The notes beneath the pieces are model-generated. The model worked only from the letters and a program-made list of their open reading frames with translations. It was not told the origin of the DNA and did no database searches. Positions 42,294-50,949 of a stretch of DNA of 64,000 bases are shown piece after piece. Position 1 is the first letter of the stretch. Every line of letters begins with the position of its first letter. The position numbers and the translations under genes were made by a program. The stretch lies in assembly GCA_964463485.1 (NCBI GenBank), contig CAYXDO010000018.1, positions 37,184 through 101,183 of the forward strand, in the 5' to 3' direction. This DNA is from CAYXDO01 sp964463485. Lineage in GTDB: Bacteria > Myxococcota > Kuafuiibacteriia > Kuafuiibacteriales > Kuafuiibacteriaceae.

Positions 42294-42973
42294 AGATTCG
42301 CGAACCCAGCGTTCCTCTGATCGAAGCGCTTTCAAGCGTGTGGTCGCGAATCCGCGAGCTTCATCCCGATGTGCCGAGTGTCGTGCTTCTGCCTGCTCCC
42401 GCAGGCAAAGGTCGGCGCCAAGTGCTCGGGCACTTCGCTGCCCTTCGTTGGAGCGCAAAGGAAGAAGCCGACGGACTTCTGCACGAAGTCGTGGTCGTCG
42501 CGGAGCGCCTGAACCGTGCGGCCGGCGACATCGTTGAGACGTTGGTCCACGAGGCCGCCCACGCGATGAACTTCGCGCGCGGCATCAAGGACTGCAGTCC
42601 CACGAGCCAGTACCACAACGCCTCGTTCAAGGAGGCGGCAAAGGAGCTCGGCCTCACGGTCGAGAAGGTCGCCAACTACGGCTTCGCACTGACCTCGCTT
42701 CCTGACGCGACTCGCGCGCTCTACGACAACGAGATCGCTCGGCTCGAGGCGGTGCTCCTGCATCGAATGTCCTTTGTCGTTCCACGACCTACGCGTGGCG
42801 AGGATACGAAAGATGGTGAGGACACGACCGCAGGTGATGAAGACGCGGAAGGAAGGTCTCGCAACCGCAAAGCGGTCTGCGATTGCTCCTTCATCATCCG
42901 CGTCTCGCGAAAGACAATGGAAGAAACTTCCATCGTTTGCGAAACCTGCGGATCCGCGTTTCGCTTCGACTGA
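42290..42973 (+). CDS. SprT-like zinc metallopeptidase-fold protein
   Basis: 227 residues. HEAAH (87-91) and the later SQYHNASFKEAAKELGL (His about 109) are the SprT-like zinc site, and a C-terminal zinc ribbon CDCSFIIRVSRKT...CETCG closes the protein. SprT/Spartan relatives cut DNA-protein crosslinks or are inert; in integrative elements their role is unknown, though removing a covalently attached protein after DNA processing is an attractive guess. It follows the primase gene and is ended by a strong terminator at 42990. Confidence 0.75.
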   Translation: MKIREPSVPLIEALSSVWSRIRELHPDVPSVVLLPAPAGKGRRQVLGHFAALRWSAKEEADGLLHEVVVVAERLNRAAGDIVETLVHEAAHAMNFARGIKDCSPTSQYHNASFKEAAKELGLTVEKVANYGFALTSLPDATRALYDNEIARLEAVLLHRMSFVVPRPTRGEDTKDGEDTTAGDEDAEGRSRNRKAVCDCSFIIRVSRKTMEETSIVCETCGSAFRFD

Positions 42974-42989
42974 TTTGTTCTTGGCCTTC

Positions 42990-43026
42990 TGGCAGCGCAG
43001 ATTCTCTGCGCTGCCTCATTTGTTTT
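42990..43026 (+). terminator. Rho-independent terminator after the SprT-like gene
   Basis: A perfect 10-bp stem GGCAGCGCAG / CTGCGCTGCC with a 5-base loop is followed by TCATTTGTTTTTG. It closes the 38469-42973 transcription unit. Confidence 0.85.
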
Positions 43027-43048
43027 TGATGCGTGATCCGTAGGTGCT

Positions 43049-43513
43049 ATGGAAGGGCCGATGAAAGACGTGTGGCGGCTCAAGGTTCGGGATCGGGTCT
43101 CCGAGGCGTTCCTTGCGATCCTTCGCGACTATCCACAGTCCTCCTTTAACGACATCTTCGAGGTTGTGGATTCGCTTCGTCCCACAGGCGCTGGCGAGCG
43201 CGGGAGCGAGGAATCGGCGCCGCCTGCCCGCAAGGCCACTGCTGAGGCCAAGAAGGCACCCAAGTCGCCGGCCACCGGCAACCTGCGGACCAGGGAAGGG
43301 CGCGAGGCATACGAAGCCCGCGTGCTCGCGATCCTGACGGAGCTCGGCGGCAAGGAAGTTCCAGCAAGGTCGATCGGGCACAAGGCCGGTGGGAACCAGG
43401 TCCAGGTCCGCACGGCCCTCAAGAGCCTCGTGGAAAGAGGAACGATCTCCGTTTCGGGACAGAAGGCCGGCACCAAGTATTCGATTGTTCAACGAGAATC
43501 CGCCGCGCCGTGA
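43049..43513 (+). CDS. Basic-linker winged-helix protein
   Basis: 154 residues from ATG 43049 (a second ATG at 43061 is possible). The first 45 residues (WRLKVRDRVSEAFLAILRDY) are helical, then an Ala/Lys/Pro-rich linker, then AYEARVLAILTELGGKEVPA, GHKAGGNQVQVRTALKSLVE and RGTISVSGQKAGTKYSIV, a winged helix. It looks like a small nucleoid-type or regulatory DNA-binding protein. It is convergent with the tyrosine recombinase gene, with one base between the stops. Confidence 0.6.
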   Translation: MEGPMKDVWRLKVRDRVSEAFLAILRDYPQSSFNDIFEVVDSLRPTGAGERGSEESAPPARKATAEAKKAPKSPATGNLRTREGREAYEARVLAILTELGGKEVPARSIGHKAGGNQVQVRTALKSLVERGTISVSGQKAGTKYSIVQRESAAP

Positions 43514-43514
43514 A

Positions 43515-44534
43515 TCACGCCGCCTTGGTGTTCACACACCGAATCGGACATTCCGCGCGGTCTTCGTAGTCCGCGCAGTCGGTCTCGTTGTCCCTCTCCC
43601 CTGGGACCACCCCAGAAGATTCAGAAGCCCGAGCTTCCCATCGGGCTCCAAGTTCATCCACCGCCATTCGACGACGGCTGTCTTTCACATGCACGTAGCG
43701 CTCAGTCGTAGCCGAGCTGGAATGCCCGCAGATCTCCTGGGCGACCGAGAGTGGGGCGCCCATGTCCACGAGCTCGGTGACGCTGCTGTGCCGAAGCCGA
43801 TGCGGCGTCACGGTCGGATGGATGTTGGCGAGTTCGCCGTATCGGGACATCAGGTCCTGCACGGCACGCTTTGAAAGTCGGCGTCCCCGGTCGGACACGA
43901 AAAGCGCCGGGATTGGCTCGCTTCCAAGCAGCCCCTGGCGCTCCGGCAAATATCGCTCAATCGCCTCGGCTACGACATCGTTGAACAACGCCGAGAGACG
44001 CTTGTCGCCCTTGCGGCGCACATCGCGGAAGAGTCTGTGCTCAAGGTCGAACTGCGTAAGGTCGAGCGAAATCACTTCGGAAACGCGCAGTGCGCAGTGG
44101 AAGAAGACCTGCACCAAAGCCACATTCCGTCCTCGATAGGCCGCCCCTGAGTTGCGCTCGAAGGCGTCGACGAGGCGTACGACTTCATCGAGCGAAAGCG
44201 GATCCCGTTCTTTGCCGTGAACCTTGAGCCGATCGATCCGGAGCGCGGGGTTCACCTCTATGATCTCGTTGCGGAACAGGAAATCATAGAAGGCGCGTAG
44301 GGCAGAGAGCCTTCGATTCCACGCTGAGCGCGAGCCTTCGGCGCCTTGGTCTCGCAGGTATCCTTCGATCAGTCGACGGCCGAGCTTTGAGAGATCCGTC
44401 ACCCCTTCCGGTCCGTCGCTTCGACGCACGAACGCGCGGAAATCCTCAAGCACCCGAACGTATCGACGTACGACGTCGGCGGAGAGCTGGCGTGCACGCA
44501 GATCCGCTTCGAATTGGACGATATGATTGGTCAT
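43515..44534 (-). CDS. XerC/D-type tyrosine recombinase
   Basis: 339 residues from ATG 44534; the longer frame upstream is Cys/Ser-rich and unlike protein. The SAM-like N-terminal core-binding domain (FEADLRARQLSADVVRRYVR) and catalytic motifs FHCALRVSEVISLDL (Arg), TPHRLRHSSVTELVDMG (HxxR) and GHSSSATTERYVHV (Tyr) are all intact. A tail of about 35 residues with two cysteines follows. It may be the integrase of an inner element covering the 35-44.5 kb module or a dimer resolution enzyme. Its target site was not identified. Confidence 0.85.
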   Translation of the reverse strand: MTNHIVQFEADLRARQLSADVVRRYVRVLEDFRAFVRRSDGPEGVTDLSKLGRRLIEGYLRDQGAEGSRSAWNRRLSALRAFYDFLFRNEIIEVNPALRIDRLKVHGKERDPLSLDEVVRLVDAFERNSGAAYRGRNVALVQVFFHCALRVSEVISLDLTQFDLEHRLFRDVRRKGDKRLSALFNDVVAEAIERYLPERQGLLGSEPIPALFVSDRGRRLSKRAVQDLMSRYGELANIHPTVTPHRLRHSSVTELVDMGAPLSVAQEICGHSSSATTERYVHVKDSRRRMAVDELGARWEARASESSGVVPGERDNETDCADYEDRAECPIRCVNTKAA

Positions 44535-44702
44535 AGCGGAGAGCTCTTTGGGTGGGGCGCTCAAGGCACGAGAAGATACCAACGATTCATCCCCGCCACA
44601 ACACATATTCTGCACGGAATACGAAGATCGCGCAATAGCGATATGTGGACAACCACAGATTCTGACGCTGCCATCGAGTCTGGGCTGATCGGGAGACATA
44701 TC

Positions 44703-45041
44703 ATGCCGTTTTTTGAGATCCTTGTTCAGCATGAGAGGGGCCACGTGGCGACGAAGCGTCGTGTTCGTTTGGGTGGAAGCAATGGATTAAGCACAGACGA
44801 ATATACAGATTCTCACGGACGCGCCGTTCTCGAGTTCTCTTCTTCTGACGCCACCTTGTATGTGGATGGGAAGGACAGAGGGCGCGTGCGAGGCGGCAAG
44901 AACGCGCAAGACGCTGGCGACCACATCATCGCGGCGCTCTTCAAGGGACTGTTCATCCCACTGGCGACAGTCTTCGCCTACATCAGAAACTACGGAAGTC
45001 CTTCAAGGGAACCACCGTCCGGGAGCATGGGCGCGGCATGA
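44703..45041 (+). CDS. Hypothetical protein with C-terminal hydrophobic segment
   Basis: 112 residues from ATG 44703. RRVRLGGSNGLSTDEYTDSH then GRAVLEFSSSDATLYVDGKD is beta-rich, followed by HIIAALFKGLFIPLATVFAY, a probable membrane segment. The TGA overlaps the next ATG (45038-45041). No family recognised. Confidence 0.55.
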   Translation: MPFFEILVQHERGHVATKRRVRLGGSNGLSTDEYTDSHGRAVLEFSSSDATLYVDGKDRGRVRGGKNAQDAGDHIIAALFKGLFIPLATVFAYIRNYGSPSREPPSGSMGAA

Positions 45042-45289
45042 GTACGAGCACAAAGGGCGGGCCACAGCCACTCACTTTTGGAAAGGCTTTGGTGTTGCTC
45101 GGGATCTGCGTTGCACTCTTTCTGGCATACCGAGGGTTCAGAGTGATGAGCTGCCTGAAAGACTGCAGCGCGATTTGTGGCAGTCCCGGGCAGGAACCAA
45201 CGAATGCGTTCGGTGCCGCTCGCCAACAGATTCGACGACAAGCCTGCGATATCGAAGTCGATGCCTGCATGAGGAGTTGCAAGTTCTGA
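45038..45289 (+). CDS. Small single-pass membrane protein with C-terminal Cys motifs
   Basis: 83 residues. ALVLLGICVALFLAYRGF is a transmembrane helix near the N-terminus; the C-terminal part has CLKDCSAICG and CDIEVDACMRSC, six cysteines that could form disulfides outside the membrane. It is coupled at both ends (ATGA at 45038; TGATG at 45287-45291). Function unknown. Confidence 0.6.
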   Translation: MSTSTKGGPQPLTFGKALVLLGICVALFLAYRGFRVMSCLKDCSAICGSPGQEPTNAFGAARQQIRRQACDIEVDACMRSCKF

Positions 45290-45864
45290 TGAGGATGCCA
45301 TTCAAATTGATCCCTGGATTACTTCTGGCGACGGCAAGCATCTCGTGCAGCGTGGAAACCAAAGATGTCAGCCCGCAAGTGCCGCAACCAACACAGGTCC
45401 CGCCACCAACCCCGAAACCACACGACTGGGCGGCCGTGGAAACTGCGGTCATAGGTCGTCTTCCCCCGGAGACGGACATACTCCCAGCTCTGAAAGCAAA
45501 GGCGATTCTCGTTCAAACGCGAAAGGGACGCGCGAAGATCTGGATCAAGGACTATCGGAAACCGAAGCTCACCTACAACGCTTTCAGCTATTCGTGGGCA
45601 GCATCTGGGAAGACGCCGGAACGCACACTCACCGCCAAGGGAACATTGAACCTCACCCTGGATGAGTTCGCGGGCAATTGGTCGTGGGTTGACGTACCGA
45701 TGGCGATCACCTTCGCGCTCGATGGTGATCAATGGAGGGCCGACTCCATCGAAGGCGACGGGATCACGACCGAATGTGAAGGCCTGACGGGGGCCTCGAC
45801 GAGCATGGGCGAACCGGCGTTCGAGGATGGGAAGCTGGTCTGCTGGGCATCAAAGGAGTTTTGA
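45289..45864 (+). CDS. Putative lipoprotein
   Basis: 191 residues from ATG 45289. LIPGLLLATASISCS gives a signal peptide with a lipobox (SISC), followed by a Pro/Thr-rich tether (PQPTQVPPPTPKP) and a globular part with DWAAVETAV, KAKAILVQTRKGRAKIWIKD and WRADSIEGDGIT. It is probably anchored to the outer membrane or exposed in the periplasm. Beta-sandwich content is suggested by the alternating hydrophobics. No family recognised. Confidence 0.6.
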   Translation: MRMPFKLIPGLLLATASISCSVETKDVSPQVPQPTQVPPPTPKPHDWAAVETAVIGRLPPETDILPALKAKAILVQTRKGRAKIWIKDYRKPKLTYNAFSYSWAASGKTPERTLTAKGTLNLTLDEFAGNWSWVDVPMAITFALDGDQWRADSIEGDGITTECEGLTGASTSMGEPAFEDGKLVCWASKEF

Positions 45865-45902
45865 AGCAGAATCGCAGATTTGAAACGAGCGAGGAGGATG
45901 TC

Positions 45903-47039
45903 ATGCTTTCGTGGAATAGGTGCCTCATGGCCGGCAAAGAAAGTGGACCATCGGTCTGTTCGGTCGCCATCCTCGTCGGATTGGTCGTCCTGTCCTGGAG
46001 CGATAAGAGTACGGCAGGACCGGAAGTCGCATATAGGAAGGTCCTCACTACTGGTGAGGTCGCGAGCTCAACAACCACGATTGATCTTCCGCTCATGCGT
46101 CGACTGGCCAAACGCCTCGAAGCGGTCTGCGCCGCAACGACGGAGGGCGACTATGCTCTCGCCTCACGAGCATGGTCGTATGACGCTCGCGCCAAGCGAG
46201 GTCCACAGGAACTCGCTTGGCACCTCGATCTGAATACCGAACCTGCTTCGTGTTCGAAATTCCGGATGTTTTGGGACGAAAGAGCAACGGTCGAGGATCT
46301 GCCGCCGATCTCCGCAAATGCGTGCACCGGCGTGGTCGGGGTTTCTGTTGCGGGCAAGGTGGAGTTTGTCATCGAGCAGGGACACTGGAAGCTCGATCGT
46401 GTCGACGACCTCTTTCTCACGAAAGACCCACAGGCCAGGGCTCGAGGTATCCTGAACCAAAAGGCGAAGGACCGTATCCGCGCTTTCGGCAAACGACCGC
46501 GTCCAACAAACCTACCGGACCCGTCCGACCTCGAGATCAAGCTCGGCTTCCATCCGCCCAAGGAACTCCTTCGCGAATTTGCCGACTTCACTCTCGAGTT
46601 CAGGTGCTTTCGGCTCATCCAAGCCACGAGTGCCATTGGATTGGCGCAAATGGCTGAAGAGGCCAAAGCCTATTGCGCCAACCTCAAAATAGGTGATGTA
46701 ACCGATTTCACGGTCGGGTACCTGGAGCCCTCCAAGGACTGGGCATCCTGGACCATTGATCCCGAGACGGGTGAAGGTCGTCTGCGCTACCTTCGCTACT
46801 ACGAGGAGGGGTACCCATCGGCTCGCGTCTGGACTGGGTATGGACGCGCGCCGCGAACCGACGGCCGCCGATCCGTGGAGTCCAAGCCGGAGGAATCCAA
46901 CGTGCCGCGGCAAAAGCGGCAGGTGTTGTGCGTGCGTCCGTTTCCATATGCGGCCGACGTACAGCAATTCATCCGCGCGAAAGTCGTTGCCGCAGTTGAG
47001 GAGCGCGACCGCATCATCATGCGGGAGTGGTCGAAATGA
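45903..47039 (+). CDS. Exported hypothetical protein
   Basis: 378 residues from ATG 45903, preceded by GAGGAGGATGTC, a good ribosome-binding site; a TTG at 45861 overlapping the previous stop is the alternative. VCSVAILVGLVVLSW followed by SDKSTAG is a signal peptide. The mature part has LMRRLAKRLEAVCAATTEGD, ASCSKFRMFWDE and ACTGVVGVSVAGKVEFV, with an SPxxGEGRLRYLRYYEEG-like C-terminal region. No domain recognised. It overlaps the next gene as ATGA. Confidence 0.55.
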   Translation: MLSWNRCLMAGKESGPSVCSVAILVGLVVLSWSDKSTAGPEVAYRKVLTTGEVASSTTTIDLPLMRRLAKRLEAVCAATTEGDYALASRAWSYDARAKRGPQELAWHLDLNTEPASCSKFRMFWDERATVEDLPPISANACTGVVGVSVAGKVEFVIEQGHWKLDRVDDLFLTKDPQARARGILNQKAKDRIRAFGKRPRPTNLPDPSDLEIKLGFHPPKELLREFADFTLEFRCFRLIQATSAIGLAQMAEEAKAYCANLKIGDVTDFTVGYLEPSKDWASWTIDPETGEGRLRYLRYYEEGYPSARVWTGYGRAPRTDGRRSVESKPEESNVPRQKRQVLCVRPFPYAADVQQFIRAKVVAAVEERDRIIMREWSK

Positions 47040-48718
47040 TGAGTATGCATGCAAAATATTTGCGATCCCCGTGCGCGGTTTTGCTGGGTTTCCTCTGTGC
47101 GTGTGCCTCCGTGAGTGCCGAGCGGTTGGAACTCTCTCTTCCGCGGATCGGCGCCGGGCTACCCGTCCGAGGAATCGTAGAAATCGGCGTGCGCGAGATG
47201 GCATGTGGCCAGTATCGCTGCGACTTGAAAGACGGCCATTACTTGATGGAGCGCATCTGTATTCAGGATGCCGTCGAGGACTATTTTGCTCAGGATCTTC
47301 CAGCGCTTTTCGACTCACATTCAGGTGCTGCCAAATCCGTTCGCATTCGGCTGAGTGGAAGTGAGGTTCGCGTTCGCGGGACCAAACAGGCGATCTGGGA
47401 AGTCAACTCGTTCGCCGGCTGCTCATACCCGCAACTACGAAACAACGACCAGGGTGTCCTGGAAGTCTCACTGAACATTGAGCTCCTTGACGGCCAGAAT
47501 CGCGCACTCAGTCCGGCTATCGTGGGGCACAGTGCCGTCCAGATATGTCCAATTCTGGATGAAGGTTCCTACTGCAAGCTGGACGTGAGTGCCTCGCAGG
47601 CGACCGCGATCGCGTTTGAGGACGCGGTCCGAAAATTGGAGACCCAGATTCGCGCGCTGGTTCAACAAGAGGTCCCGGAGGTCGCATTGAGTCCGACGAT
47701 TGTCACGATCCCGGCGACTGCACCGATACTTGCCGTCTTCGACGTTGTCGACCATGGTGACAAACTCACGACCGACATGCTCGCTCAATTTTCGGGATAC
47801 GTGGCCACGCGGGTCACAAGCCTCGGCATCTACCAAGTTGTTCCCCAGTCGAGCATTCGCGACGCTCTTGCGCGCGAGAAGGCGGAAAGCTACAAACCGT
47901 GCCGCGACGACGCGTGTCAGATTGAGCTCGGCAAGGCAGTGTCTGCCGAGAAGGGACTTGCGACGAACATCTTGAGGATGGGTTCGGCCTGCACCGTTAC
48001 CGCGAACCTCTATGACATCAAAAAGGAAGTGACTGATAAGGGGATCGCTATCCTGTCTGACGGTTGCTCAGACCGGGCACTCATGAACGCGATCGACATG
48101 GCGATCGCTCAGCTGGGTGGAAAGGCAAACCGATCGGGGCCTCTGCCTCCCACAGGCCCCTCACCGCCGGTCGCGGCGCCCGGCTATGCGTACTATGAGG
48201 ACTTTTCGAAAATCGCGGACGCCCAAATTCCCGCTTATTGGATCGGGGCCGACCACCTCCAGGTGGAACAGACCGGACGTTCACGCGTTCTCGTATTCGC
48301 GAAGGGGTACGGCGGGAAGGACACGATCAAGGTCCCGGGCATCACGTTTCCTGACGATTACACGGTCGACGTCGTTATGAGCCTCATCCAGGACTCGAGC
48401 AATTGCTGTACGCGATTCGGACTCACCGTGGGCAATACGCGGATCAGCGGTCTGGCCCGGTACGGTAGCGTCGAGGTTGCCGATAACGGTGTCGAGATTT
48501 GTCGCTTCCAGGAGGGTTCCGTGGGGACACTCACGGTCTCCAAGCAGGGAAACGTTTTTGAGGTCCTCGTCAATGGTGGCCGATGCAAAGTGTGGCGAGC
48601 GTCCGGGACACCCGTTCGACCGAATGAAGTTGTGCTCACCCTTGAAGGCGGGAGGCACTCGGAGCACGAGCAAAGTGGGGCCGGCACGACGATCATCAGG
48701 CGGATTTCCGTGAGATAG
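47036..48718 (+). CDS. Exported protein with myxobacterial-type curli/TolB-like domain
   Basis: 560 residues from ATG 47036 (ATGA overlap). A signal peptide (SPCAVLLGFLCACASVSA) precedes a cysteine-containing domain to about 200. Then APILAVFDVVDHGDKL, LGIYQVVPQSSIRDALAREK and PCRDDACQIELGKAVSAEKG form a domain I know from many Myxococcota envelope proteins that report or assemble at the outer membrane. The C-terminal 190 residues, after a Pro-rich linker, look like a LamG/jelly-roll beta-sandwich (YYEDFSKIADAQIPAYW, NCCTRFGLTVGN). It closes the exported-protein cluster. The actual role is unknown. Confidence 0.6.
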   Translation: MMSMHAKYLRSPCAVLLGFLCACASVSAERLELSLPRIGAGLPVRGIVEIGVREMACGQYRCDLKDGHYLMERICIQDAVEDYFAQDLPALFDSHSGAAKSVRIRLSGSEVRVRGTKQAIWEVNSFAGCSYPQLRNNDQGVLEVSLNIELLDGQNRALSPAIVGHSAVQICPILDEGSYCKLDVSASQATAIAFEDAVRKLETQIRALVQQEVPEVALSPTIVTIPATAPILAVFDVVDHGDKLTTDMLAQFSGYVATRVTSLGIYQVVPQSSIRDALAREKAESYKPCRDDACQIELGKAVSAEKGLATNILRMGSACTVTANLYDIKKEVTDKGIAILSDGCSDRALMNAIDMAIAQLGGKANRSGPLPPTGPSPPVAAPGYAYYEDFSKIADAQIPAYWIGADHLQVEQTGRSRVLVFAKGYGGKDTIKVPGITFPDDYTVDVVMSLIQDSSNCCTRFGLTVGNTRISGLARYGSVEVADNGVEICRFQEGSVGTLTVSKQGNVFEVLVNGGRCKVWRASGTPVRPNEVVLTLEGGRHSEHEQSGAGTTIIRRISVR

Positions 48719-48824
48719 CACGGAGGCGGTTTCCACGCAGCACCCAAGATTGTCCAATCGCTTACCGAAGCATAAGCTCGTCGTTTTGATTGCTTGACAT
48801 TCACATTTGTGCAAAGAGCTCGGT

Positions 48825-50252
48825 GTGACTGTCGAATCCGATCCTCTTGACCCGGTCCGAGCTTTCCTGGCTGAGCCGACGCCAGTGGCTGCTGCGCTCG
48901 CACTGAAGGCTTTTCGGGCGGTCGGCGTATCTCAGCAGCGGCTTTCCGAGGCCTCAGGTCTTCATGTGGCCGTACTGAGCCGGCTTGAGAACCGTCCTCC
49001 GGAAAATCTGAGGACAAAGACCCTCCATCGCCTGCGTGATGGACTGCAAGATGTCCTTGTGGATCGCCTCCGATCTGGGGTGCCACTTATGGCAACTGAG
49101 GTCGGAGGTGCAAACGAACCAGCCCCAATCGCGGTGGACGCGTTGCCGCCCGCCGCCGTGGGCCACCGCGAGATCTTCCAACTCTTCGAGGAAGTGCTTT
49201 CCCACGCTGGGCGACGTTCAACGGTCGCCTTCTCATTTCCTCAGGTAAACGACCTCCAAAGACCCGATTCGGGCAGGATGCCCTGGAGTGATGCGCTCAA
49301 CCGAGCGTTAGCCGGTGGTTCGAGGGTCCGACACCTCGTTGATGAGGTGTCGGACGGAGCCAAGGTACCGGTCGAACGCCTTTGGATCCCAGCGGCGTCG
49401 GGGGTCTACGAAGGGCCTGCTCCCTTTGAATCGATGCTCGTACCGGCCTCGGAACCGCGCGTCGTCCTCGTTCAAAGCCCGAAAACCAGCCTGTGCATGC
49501 TGCTCTTTGGGACAGAGACAGACGAGCCGCTCGCGGTGCTTTTGCGTGGTGACGAAGGCGGCGCGCGCCTTATGCGTGCCATTTCATGGTTTGAGGGGCG
49601 ACTCGCCGCAGGTGTTCGACCAGCTCGTCTTCTCATGAGGACCGTGTCTGCGGATTCCAACGTGCTGCTCTCTGAGCTCACGTACGCCTCGCGTGTTTGC
49701 GTGCACGCCCGGGAGGGAAGCACCGCACATCTACCCGAATCCGCGGCCCTTCGTCATTTCGCCGAAGGGCGCAAGGCCTCCGCAGCGCGCCAGGCCATGG
49801 AGCTTTGGAAAGCGAGGAACACCAGGCTGCGAAGCGGTCGAGCTCATCTGCAAGAAGTCATTTCAGCTCGGTGGCTCATATCGCTGGCCCGGGACGGCGC
49901 CTTCTTGGTTCGGGAGGAGCGCCCCACCTACCGTCTCACGCCCGATGAGCGACTCGTCGTGTTTCAGTCCATTGCCGCCAGTGTGGGGACCAGTGCATGG
50001 GAAACTCGAGTCCTCGGCGATCAGAATCCCTCAACCGAGTCAGCTGAGGACGTCGCCTTCGTCGGCGACGCGGGACTAGAGTTCTCCCTGATTGATGACG
50101 AAAAGGTCTTTTTCCGCCGTGGGCCCGCCTACTTCGAATCATCGGCGTTGAGCATTGCTGACCGGTGGGCAGCGTCATCGGCTCGCGCCAGACCGTTGCA
50201 ACCAGACTTCCTTGCGCACCTTGTGGCGCTCTGCCGAACGCTGTCTTCATAG
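48825..50252 (+). CDS. Large XRE-like HTH regulator
   Basis: About 475 residues; GTG 48825 has a weak AAGAG upstream and TTG 48807 is another in-frame choice. An N-terminal XRE-type HTH (FRAVGVSQQRLSEASGLHVA then VLSRLENRPPENLRTKTLHR) is followed by a large domain with GRMPWSDALNRALAGGSRVR and VVLVQSPKTSLCMLLFGTE, which resembles a ligand-sensing or phospholipase-D-like scaffold, and a winged-helix-like C-terminus. It stands alone just before the promoter and leader of the 50521 cluster and could control that cluster. Confidence 0.6.
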   Translation: MTVESDPLDPVRAFLAEPTPVAAALALKAFRAVGVSQQRLSEASGLHVAVLSRLENRPPENLRTKTLHRLRDGLQDVLVDRLRSGVPLMATEVGGANEPAPIAVDALPPAAVGHREIFQLFEEVLSHAGRRSTVAFSFPQVNDLQRPDSGRMPWSDALNRALAGGSRVRHLVDEVSDGAKVPVERLWIPAASGVYEGPAPFESMLVPASEPRVVLVQSPKTSLCMLLFGTETDEPLAVLLRGDEGGARLMRAISWFEGRLAAGVRPARLLMRTVSADSNVLLSELTYASRVCVHAREGSTAHLPESAALRHFAEGRKASAARQAMELWKARNTRLRSGRAHLQEVISARWLISLARDGAFLVREERPTYRLTPDERLVVFQSIAASVGTSAWETRVLGDQNPSTESAEDVAFVGDAGLEFSLIDDEKVFFRRGPAYFESSALSIADRWAASSARARPLQPDFLAHLVALCRTLSS

Positions 50253-50298
50253 TTTGCTTGTCAATGAGCGGCAAAACTGAGAACTGCGAAATGTATGC

Positions 50299-50326
50299 TT
50301 GACGAACACGCGACCTGCCTTACATT
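50299..50326 (+). promoter_or_regulatory. Sigma-70-like promoter
   Basis: TTGACG, 16 bases, TACATT. It lies about 195 bases ahead of the 50521 gene and directly before the hairpin-rich leader. Confidence 0.5.
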
Positions 50327-50361
50327 GCTCTCGTTCCGATTGAACAAAACAAGACCCGCCA

Positions 50362-50495
50362 GGCTACGAGCCAGGCAGGTCGGAAGAGCGGGGCGAGCGA
50401 CACCCCAGCGGCGTTAGGGCGCCGCTAGTCGTACGTCCCCGACCGAACACACTCGGTCGCGGAGCGATTAAGCATCGCTCACCCCTCCCAAGGGG
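50362..50495 (+). promoter_or_regulatory. Hairpin-rich 5' leader of the 50521 gene cluster
   Basis: A row of potential hairpins: GGCT/AGCC (50362-50372), AGCGGCG/CGCCGCT (50407-50426), GACCGA/TCGGTC (50441-50458), GAGCGAT/ATCGCTC (50462-50480) and CCCCT/AGGGG (50482-50495), ending shortly before GGGAGGAGCGAAG and ATG 50521. Such a chain could be a regulatory leader RNA, an attenuator or a single-strand origin; no known riboswitch is recognised. Confidence 0.55.
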
Positions 50496-50520
50496 AAGTG
50501 CGACCTCGGGAGGAGCGAAG

Positions 50521-50949
50521 ATGCGTGACCGACGAAAGCCACCATATCAAGAAGCACCTGTCTCCGTCAAACCCTTATGTTGTTTTCGGCCGATCGGCCG
50601 AGAGCTCATCGTTCCGATCAACCCCGATGTGAACTGGGTTGTCAGGCTGCACTTCGTGGCGCGGGGTCGCCGACTTGGTTGGGCCACCGTCGAGAAGGAC
50701 GGCGCACTCACGCGACTATTCGTGAACCTCGGCAGCCCGCTCATGGTCGCGGCTGCGAACCAGCGCCAGTGGGTCTGCCTCCTCCGGCTAGGCGTCACCG
50801 ACGCGGTGGCGGATGCCCTCATTCAATCTCCGTGGTTCGAGCACGACTGGCTCGTCCACGCTCGGGTGGCGGGAGAACAGTGGGCTGCTGCTGCCCTGAC
50901 GCCCACCGCTGATGCCGGGCCTTGGTCTTCGGAGGTCTGCGATGAGTGA
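50521..50949 (+). CDS. Hypothetical protein, first gene of the mobility cluster
   Basis: 142 residues from ATG 50521 with a strong GGGAGGAGCGAAG ribosome-binding site. It is a mixed alpha/beta protein (IGRELIVPINPDVNWVVRLH, GRRLGWATVEKDGALTRLFV, QWVCLLRLGVTDAVADALIQ) with no recognised domain. Its last eight bases overlap the next start. It probably starts the transcript that runs to about 56876. Confidence 0.6.
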   Translation: MRDRRKPPYQEAPVSVKPLCCFRPIGRELIVPINPDVNWVVRLHFVARGRRLGWATVEKDGALTRLFVNLGSPLMVAAANQRQWVCLLRLGVTDAVADALIQSPWFEHDWLVHARVAGEQWAAAALTPTADAGPWSSEVCDE

